DNA of 64,000 nt from Solirubrobacter sp963798325 (GTDB lineage Bacteria; Actinomycetota; Thermoleophilia; Solirubrobacterales; Solirubrobacteraceae). Both the position numbers and the translations under genes were made by a program. This document shows, in pieces, positions 58,401 to 64,000 of the stretch. How positions within the stretch are numbered: position 1 is the first letter of the stretch; every line of letters starts with the position of its first letter. The notes below the pieces were generated by a model. It did not search any database. It was not told the DNA's origin and was given only the letters and a program-made list of their open reading frames with translations. The DNA is taken from assembly GCA_963798325.1 (NCBI GenBank), contig CAWCSS010000003.1:186001-250000 (forward strand), written 5' to 3'.

Positions 58401-59861
58401 ATCGTCAAGGCCGGCAGCGCCACCGTCGAGGCGGGCGGCGTGATCCGCTACGGGCTGGTCGCCCGCAACGCCGGGCCGAGCGCGGCGACCAACGTGAAGG
58501 TCACCGACACGCTCCCGCCCGGGACCGAGTTCGTCTCCGGCTCCGCCGGCTGCACGGCGGCCGGGCTCGTCGTCACCTGTGAGCTCGGCGACATCCCGAT
58601 CGAAGGGGTCCGCGCGATCGAGCTCGAAGTCCGCGCGCCCGCCGCGCTCGGCGGCCAGACCCTGACCAACGTGGCGACCGTCGACGGCCTCCAGCCCGAC
58701 CCGGACACGAGCAACAACACCGACGACGCCGAGACCGTGGTCGGCCCCGCGATCGACCTGGCGATCGTCAAGACCACCTCCGGCGTGATCGCGGGCCAGA
58801 ACATCGACTGGACCCTCGTCGTCAGCAACCTCGGGCCGTCCACCGCGACCAACGTCGTGGTCGAGGACACGCTCCCGCCGGGCGTGACGTTCGTCTCGGC
58901 GACCCCCGCGCAGGGCACGTGCGACGCCACCGTGCGCTGCGAGCTCGGGACCCTGGCGGTCGGCGCCTCGACGCAGATCATCCTCACCGCGAACGTGCCC
59001 GCGAGCCTGGCCGGGACGCCGCTGACCAACACGGCCAAGGTCAGCGGCACCGAGCCCGAGACGAGCCTCGCCAACAACCAGGACGCGGTGACGGTCACCC
59101 CGAGCAGCGTCGTCCCCGCCCCCAGCACGGCCACCCTGCAGATCACCAAGACCCCGTCGACCACGCAGCCGAAGCTCGGCGTCCCGTTCGACTTCGTCAT
59201 CCCCGTCACCAATCTCGGCCCAGCCACCGCGACCAACGTGGTCCTGACCGAGCCGTTGCCGGCGCGGTTCACCCTGGTCTCGGCCACGCCCACCCAGGGA
59301 AGCTGCTCCGGCAAGCAGGTCGTGACGTGCCGCCTCGGCACCCTGGCGCCCGGCGCCCGGGCGACGGTCACCGTTCGCGTGATCGCCACCCGCGCCGGCC
59401 AGATCCGCAACACCGCCTCGGCCGACTCGCTGGAAGGCGACCCGGTGGTCGCCGCGGCGGTCGTGCGCGTCACCGCGCCCAAGACGACACTGCGGCTGAC
59501 CAAGCGCGTGCGCCACCACGTCGTGAAGGCCGGCAAGCGCGCGGTGTTCAACATCACCCTGCGCGCGAACACCCGCGCCCTGCAGGACGCAACGCTCTGC
59601 GACCGCCTGCCGACCGGCCTGTCCGTGATCAGCGCACCGGGCGCGCGCTTCGTCAACGGCCGCCCATGCTGGAGCTGGGCCTACCTGCCACCCCACGCCG
59701 TGCGCAAGGTGACCGTGATCGCGCGCGTCGCTCCGGGCGTGACCGCGCCGAAACTCATCAACCGGGCCGGCGCAGCCGCCGACAACGCCGGCCGCCGCAC
59801 AGCCTCGGACTACGTGCGCGTGGTGCCGCTGCCCGCCCGTGACGGCGGTGTCACGGGCTAG
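52476..59861 (+). CDS. Giant secreted DUF11-repeat surface protein
   Basis: This protein of about 2460 residues has a signal peptide (RGWPIALIATCVLLAFSDAA, AFA-type cleavage) from GTG 52476. It then consists almost wholly of DUF11/Ig-like beta-sandwich repeats of about 115-130 residues, at least ten in number. Each repeat opens with a block such as DLSIVKAGSATVEAGG and ends with LGTL or GDIP-type turns after TDTLPPGT. No LPXTG sorting motif or membrane anchor is present at the C-terminus, so attachment may be non-covalent. Near 52757, 52985, 53278, 53468 and 53823 the frame shifts by one base; from 53.85 kb to the end it is continuous. Adhesion or surface-layer function is likely. Confidence 0.85.
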
Positions 59862-60881
59862 CCGAGTCGCGGCGACGGCACTCGTCGCCGCGGCCGCGGC
59901 GCTGTCCGCCGACTCCGCGGCGGCGGCGCTCGGCGCCACCGCGCGCCCCGCCACCGCCGCGCGCCCCGCCACCGCCGCGCGCCCCGCCACCGCCACGCGC
60001 CCCGCCACCGCCGCCGCTGGTCCCGCCGCACCCGTGCGCCCCGCCGCCGCCGCGCGCCCCGCCGCCGCTGGTCCCGCCGCCGCCACCGCTCGCCCCGCCG
60101 CCGCCGCTGGTCCCGCCGCCGCCACCGCTCGCCGCGCCGCGCTGGCCCGCCACCGCTCGCCCCGCCGCCGCGCGGTCCTGCCGCCGCCACCGCTCGCCCC
60201 GCCGCACCCGTGCGCCCCGCCGCCCCCGCCCCGCGCGCCACCTCGCTGCGGCCTACAGCGCGCGACTCGTGGATCGCCGAGCTCGCGCGGCCGACCCGCG
60301 TGTGGACCGCGCCCGGGAGCGGTCGCGTCGCCGGCCGCCAGCCTGCGGTCTCGCCGTGGGGCGGTGGGCCGGTCGGGTTGATGGTGCTCGAGCGCCGCGA
60401 GGACGGCGCCGGCCGCGTCTGGTTGCGCGTCCGGCTGGCCGAGCGGCCGAACGACGCGGCGGGCTGGATCCGGGCGGACTTCGCGCACCTGCGGCGCACG
60501 CGCTGGCGGATCGAGGTCTCGACCGGGCGTCGGCTGGTCCGGCTCCTCCGCGACGGCCGCGTCGTCGATCGGTACCGTGCGGTCATCGGCGCGCCCGACA
60601 CGCCCACCCCGCGCGGCCAGTTCGCGATCGCCGAGCGCATCCGGCAGCCGGCGGGCGGCTTCCTCGGCGCGTGGGCGCTGCATCTGACCGCCCATTCCGA
60701 CGTCCTCGACGACTACGGCGGCGGCCCCGGCCGCGTCGCGATCCACGGCCGCGGCGGCGCGAGCCTGCAGGACCCGCTGGGCACCGCGCGCTCGCACGGC
60801 TGCATTCGCGTCGACGACGCCGCCGTCCGCCGCCTCGCGCGGGTCGCGATCCCGGGCACGCCCGTCCGGATCGGCGCGTGA
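59839..60881 (+). CDS. Secreted L,D-transpeptidase with Ala/Pro-rich linker
   Basis: The C-terminal 220 residues form a YkuD L,D-transpeptidase: WRIEVSTGRRLVRLLRDGRV, TPTPRGQFAIAERI, VAIHGRGG and the catalytic SHGCIRVDD with nucleophile Cys. It makes 3-3 cross-links or attaches proteins to peptidoglycan. An N-terminal signal peptide (VAATALVAAAAALSADSAAA) and a 100-residue low-complexity Ala-Pro-Arg linker precede it. The frame must shift once within this linker (net one base missing) near 60.15 kb. The GTG start overlaps the DUF11 gene's end by 23 bp, so the two are probably co-expressed; the transpeptidase may anchor the DUF11 protein. Confidence 0.82.
59941..60012. repeat. 18-bp tandem repeat in L,D-transpeptidase linker
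   Basis: GCGCGCCCCGCCACCGCC repeats four times in tandem (the last copy differing by one base) and encodes RPATAA units. Related but less regular CCGCCGCC-type units continue to about 60240. Such repeats are slippage-prone and make the local frame doubtful. Confidence 0.8.
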
Positions 60882-61010
60882 GTGCAGACCAAGACGATCA
60901 AGGACCGGCTCGTCGGCGAGCCCCGCACGCCGGCCGAGATCCGCGAGGCGGTCAATCTGTTCGGCGGCGACGTCGGCGCCGAGCTGGTGCTCGGGCGACG
61001 CGACGGCTGA
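60882..61010 (+). CDS. Possible small protein (42 aa)
   Basis: A GTG-started frame directly after the transpeptidase stop encodes 42 charged residues (TKTIKDRLVGEPRTPAEIRE, then AVNLFGGDVGAELVLGRRDG). It ends two bases before the ATG of the next oxidoreductase. The composition is protein-like rather than random, and the tight fit between two genes supports translation. It may instead be the remnant of a longer gene; no family is recognised. Confidence 0.45.
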   Translation: MQTKTIKDRLVGEPRTPAEIREAVNLFGGDVGAELVLGRRDG

Positions 61011-61012
61011 CG

Positions 61013-61981
61013 ATGCGCGCTGTCGTCCTTGACGCTCCCGGCCCGCCCGAGGCGCTCCAGATCCGCGAGCGGCCGGTCCCGTCGCCCTCGCCCGGGTGGG
61101 TGCTGATCCGGGTGAAGGCCTTCGGCCTGAACCGCTCAGAGCTCCACACCCGCCTCGGGCTCGCCGAAGGCGTCACCTTCCCCCGCGTCCCGGGCATCGA
61201 GGCCACCGGCATCGTCGAGTCCGCCCCCGGCGGCGAGTTCACGGCCGGCCAGCAGGTCGTGGCGATGATGGGCGGCATGGGCCGCACCTTCGACGGCGGC
61301 TACGCCGAGTACACCTGCGTCCCAGCCGCCAACGTCATCGCCTTCACGTCAGCGCTGGACTGGGCGACGCTGGGCGCCGTCCCGGAGATGCTCCAGACCG
61401 CGTACGGCTCGCTCACCGTCGGCCTCGACTTCCAACCCGGCCAGACGCTGCTGATCCGCGGCGGGACGTCCTCGGTCGGCATGGCCGCCGCCGTCCTGGC
61501 CAAGCAGCGCGGCTTGACCGTGTTCTCCACCACCCGCCGAGCGGACCGCTTCGACGCGCTGCGCGCCATCGGCGTCGACCATCCGCTCCTCGATGACGGC
61601 GCGGTCGCGGAGGCCGTCCGTGACGTCGTCTCGAACGGCGTCGACATCGCGTTGGAGCTCGTCGGCACGCCCACCCTGCCGGACACGCTCGACGCCACCC
61701 GCGTGCACGGCGTCGTCTGCTTCTCGGGCATGCTCAGCAACGAGTGGACGGTCCCGGACTTCTACCCGATCGGCTACATCCCGACGGGCGTCCGCCTGAC
61801 GGGCTACGGCGGCGAGGCGAGTGATCTGCCGGCCGAGGTCCTGCAGTCCTTCCTCAACGACGTCGCCGCCGGGCACCTGACCGTCCCGCTCGACCGCACC
61901 TACACGCTCGACGAGATCGCCGCGGCGCACGCCGACATGGAAGCCGGCGACGCGGCCGGCAAGCTCGTCGTGCTCACGTAG
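61013..61981 (+). CDS. Zinc-independent MDR quinone oxidoreductase-like protein
   Basis: This 322-residue NADPH:quinone oxidoreductase-like protein belongs to the MDR superfamily. The N-terminal GroES-like domain has VLIRVKAFGLNRSELHTRLG and VPGIEATGIVESAPGGEF; the Rossmann domain has TLLIRGGTSSVGMAAAVLAK and the 2'-phosphate-binding STTRRADR. No zinc ligands of alcohol dehydrogenases are present. Such enzymes reduce quinones or enones. The gene follows the transpeptidase cluster and converges with the AbiEi/DUF559 gene, overlapping it by 8 bp. Confidence 0.92.
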   Translation: MRAVVLDAPGPPEALQIRERPVPSPSPGWVLIRVKAFGLNRSELHTRLGLAEGVTFPRVPGIEATGIVESAPGGEFTAGQQVVAMMGGMGRTFDGGYAEYTCVPAANVIAFTSALDWATLGAVPEMLQTAYGSLTVGLDFQPGQTLLIRGGTSSVGMAAAVLAKQRGLTVFSTTRRADRFDALRAIGVDHPLLDDGAVAEAVRDVVSNGVDIALELVGTPTLPDTLDATRVHGVVCFSGMLSNEWTVPDFYPIGYIPTGVRLTGYGGEASDLPAEVLQSFLNDVAAGHLTVPLDRTYTLDEIAAAHADMEAGDAAGKLVVLT

Positions 61982-62888
61982 CCGCCGGTACTGCCGCAGC
62001 GGACGGGACGCCCGCGGCACGCAGGCGAGCGATCGTCACCTGCGGGTTCCGTTCGGCCTGCGCCAGCGTCACCCGCAACACTCGCCAGCCCTCGGCCTCC
62101 AGGCGTGCCTGGCGCTCGGCGTCATCGCGCTGCGCGAGCGGGTCGGAATGCCACTCGCGGCTGTCGACCTCGACGATGATCCGCTGCCGCGGCCAGCGCA
62201 GGTCCGGGATGGTCAGCTTGCCGCCGGCGAACTGCCGGTGATTGACCTCGGGATGCTCAAAGCCCGCCAGCAGGACCAGGTCGAGCACGTAGTCCTCGGG
62301 GTGGCTCGCCGTCGGCGCCGCGCTCAGGTCGAGGATCGCGCCCAGCTTCCCGCCGCGCGGCAGCAGCGCGAGTTCCCGCTCGGAGAACCGCGCCTGCCGG
62401 AGCGCTCGCTTGATCGTCGGCTCGTCCTCGGTCCGCGCGAGATCCGTGACCGTCCGCAGCCGCGGCGTGACCGGAATGCCTCGGTGGACGACGACCTCGA
62501 TCGCGTCGCTGCGATGCGCGCGAATGGTCTCGCGCACGTGCTTGCCCGGCGCGGTCACCTCCACGCGGCGACCGTCCCACCGCAGCAACCCCCACAGGCA
62601 GGCGGCGGAGAAGTGCGAGAGAACCGCCCGGTCGCCGCACGCCTTCACCGCCGCCAGCCACCACCCCTCGAGGCACACGTTCGGGTGCCCGACGGCGTAC
62701 ACGCCCCGGTGCAGGGCGTGAAGGTTGCCCCGCTCGAGCCGCACACGGATCGCGTCGGGCGTCAACCCGCACGCGATCAACTCGCGCCACGTGACCACAC
62801 CCCACTGGCCGGCCGCGAGGCGGGCGACCCGCTGGTCAGTGGTCAGTTGTTGGTGCTGTACACCATGAATCGACCAGTCGATTGTCAT
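61974..62888 (-). CDS. AbiEi-like N-terminal domain with DUF559 nuclease-fold domain
   Basis: This 304-residue protein has an N-terminal winged-helix region of the AbiEi antitoxin type (LAAGQWGVVTWRELIACGLT, with LHRGVYAVGHP). The C-terminal part is DUF559-like, a PD-(D/E)xK nuclease fold with LTIPDLRWPRQRIIVEVDSR, where Asp and Glu form the possible metal site, followed by RQARLEAEGWRVLRVTLAQ. Similar stand-alone genes are common in actinobacteria and are often called type IV toxin-antitoxin proteins, although no toxin gene (AbiEii) lies next to it. Its role is unproven. Confidence 0.8.
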   Translation of the reverse strand: MTIDWSIHGVQHQQLTTDQRVARLAAGQWGVVTWRELIACGLTPDAIRVRLERGNLHALHRGVYAVGHPNVCLEGWWLAAVKACGDRAVLSHFSAACLWGLLRWDGRRVEVTAPGKHVRETIRAHRSDAIEVVVHRGIPVTPRLRTVTDLARTEDEPTIKRALRQARFSERELALLPRGGKLGAILDLSAAPTASHPEDYVLDLVLLAGFEHPEVNHRQFAGGKLTIPDLRWPRQRIIVEVDSREWHSDPLAQRDDAERQARLEAEGWRVLRVTLAQAERNPQVTIARLRAAGVPSAAAVPAAT

Positions 62889-63002
62889 GCGGGAACGATC
62901 TCCCGCGGGCCTGCAACGGATCTAGACGCGATTGCGACTTAACCGTCACGACTCTGTGCCAACTCACGCCAGGCGAACCGCCGCAACGGAGCTGCGCCTG
63001 AC

Positions 63003-63027
63003 GGCGGGCGGCGATGAGCCGCCCGCC
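63003..63027. terminator. Hairpin terminator after binding-protein gene
   Basis: GGCGGGCGGC-GATGA-GCCGCCCGCC is a perfect 10-bp stem with a 5-base loop, 15 bp past the stop codon of the ABC binding-protein gene on the minus strand. Confidence 0.75.
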
Positions 63028-63041
63028 GCGTCGAGCGAGAA

Positions 63042-64000
63042 TCAGCCGCTGACGCCGTTCTCCTCGCACGCCTTCTTCAGGGCGTCGGTGGTGCAGAGCT
63101 TGTCGGCCGTGGTGAAGCCGTCGGCCACGACGTCCTTGACGTTGTCCTTGAAGATCGCCTGCGGCGTGAGCAGCACGGACTTGACCTGTGACTTGGTCTC
63201 GGTGTCCTCCACCGAGCCCGTGGCCTGCGCGTCGGCGCCGGCGGTGTCGCCCTTGGCCAGCGAGATCGCCAGCGCGGCGGCCGCGTCGGCTTCCTTCTTG
63301 ATCGCCTTGTAGACGGTCATGCACTGGTCGCCGGTCAGCACGCGCTGCAGGCCTTCGTCGGTCGCGTCCTGGCCGGTGACCGGGACCTTGCCGTTCTGGC
63401 CGTTGCGCTTGAGGACGGAGACCACGGCGCCGCCGAGGCCGTCGTTGGCGGCGTCGACGCCGACGAACTTGCCGCCCGCCTTCGTGTACATCTGCTCGAA
63501 GATCGTGCCGGCCTTGGTGTTGTCCCAGTCGGGACGGACTGATCGGCCGAGATCTTGTAGCCGGCGTCGGTGATCGCCTTCTCGTAGCCCTGCTTGAACA
63601 GCGTGGCGTTGTTGTCGGTCGGCGAGCCGTTGAGCAGCGCGACATCACCGCTCTTGTCACCGTTGGCCTGCATGCACTTGACCAGGCCCTCGCCCTGCGC
63701 GGTACCCACGGCCACGTTGTCGAAGGACACGTAGTACGACGCGCCGCCGCCGAGCGTGAGGCGGTCGTAGTCGATGACCGGCACGCCCTGCTGCTTGGCC
63801 TTGGCGATGACCGCCGCCGCCGACGGCGAGTCGAGGTTGACGATCAGCAGGACGTTGGCGCCGCTGTTGAGCATCTGGTCGGCGATCGTGGCGAACTTCG
63901 CCTTATCGCCATTGGCGTTCTGGATGTCTGAATCCACCCCGGCGGCCGCGAAGGCCTCGCCGAGGTACTTGCGGTCGGCCGTCTCCCAGCGCGCGGACGA
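63042..64000 (-). CDS. Sugar-type ABC transporter binding protein, 5' end outside
   Basis: This periplasmic-binding-protein-like (type 1) extracellular solute-binding protein resembles xylose/ribose-type sugar binders: RKYLGEAFAAAGVDSDIQNA, NSGANVLLIVNLDSPSAAAV, GVPVIDYDRLTLGG, VSFDNVAVGTAQGEG and ISLAKGDTAGADAQ. The signal peptide lies beyond base 64000. Near 63535 one base appears to be missing; with it ADQSV joins RPDWDNTKAGTIFEQM. The C-terminus ends with paired cysteines (LCTTDALKKACEENG). The permease and ATPase genes are probably upstream outside the window or downstream elsewhere, as the next gene here is unrelated. Confidence 0.88.

Noticed and set aside
59941..60012. Tandem repeat as a CRISPR array
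   Set aside because: The units are contiguous 18-mers without spacers and lie inside a coding region.
53556..60797. A very long open frame on the minus strand across the DUF11 gene
   Set aside because: It is Arg/Gly/Val-rich, lacks any domain and mirrors the codon bias of the repeat protein on the other strand, so it is a GC-driven shadow.

Overview
The window is a roughly 70 % GC, densely packed bacterial chromosome segment. Its gene content suggests a high-GC Gram-positive lineage, most likely Solirubrobacterales (class Thermoleophilia) or a relative: LuxR-type two-component systems, a SigB/SigF-type sigma factor, PLDc_N/SHOCT, DUF6325-like and DUF6458 small proteins, DUF11 wall proteins, and an actinobacterial-style secreted proteome. 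The assignment is an inference. No rRNA, tRNA, CRISPR array, insertion sequence or prophage was recognised.

Layout. 0-5.3 kb: a truncated histidine kinase and its OmpR-type regulator, a flavodoxin-like reductase, a CDF metal exporter and a stress-type sigma factor. 5.4-11 kb: an RHH-GAF protein, a NarL-type kinase, a secreted trypsin-like protease, a LuxR-type regulator and a secreted M23 protein; two copies of GTTCC-N6-GGAAC flank the regulator. 11.3-15 kb: an operon of a PLDc_N/SHOCT membrane protein, a sulfatase, a HAD phosphatase and the formylglycine-generating enzyme that activates the sulfatase. 15-24.6 kb: class II amidotransferase, MFS exporter, HerA-like ATPase, MDR oxidoreductase, a zinc-ribbon/PASTA/propeller membrane protein and an NhaA-DsbA fusion. 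24.6-38 kb: secreted M12-like protease, DUF1254 protein, a MalT-like regulator, another LuxR-type regulator and a cluster of small envelope or stress proteins with BrkB and a holin-phosphodiesterase fusion. 38-48.4 kb: histidine kinase, an rpoB without rplL or rpoC beside it, a Rieske-thiamine-diphosphate enzyme fusion, an ECF sigma/anti-sigma operon and a YciF-like protein. 48.4-52.3 kb: a coiled-coil membrane protein, CYTH and CYTH-Ppx/GppA proteins (probably polyphosphate related) and an HD hydrolase. 52.4-64 kb: a giant DUF11-repeat surface protein, an L,D-transpeptidase, an MDR oxidoreductase, an AbiEi/DUF559 protein and a sugar-type ABC binding protein cut by the window edge.

Two window-wide patterns matter most. 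First, a 17-bp palindrome, TCAYCCGNNNCGGRTGA, recurs in about a dozen intergenic regions, usually about 20-65 bp before start codons of small membrane, stress-like and regulatory genes; it looks like the operator or promoter element of an uncharacterised regulon, and paralogous genes (two PLDc_N/SHOCT, two DUF6325-like) carry it independently. Second, many genes between about 34 and 54 kb carry single-base indels, mostly extra bases, including four in rpoB. Removing them restores full-length conserved proteins, so consensus errors are the likeliest cause. I annotate these as one gene each and give the positions of the shifts.
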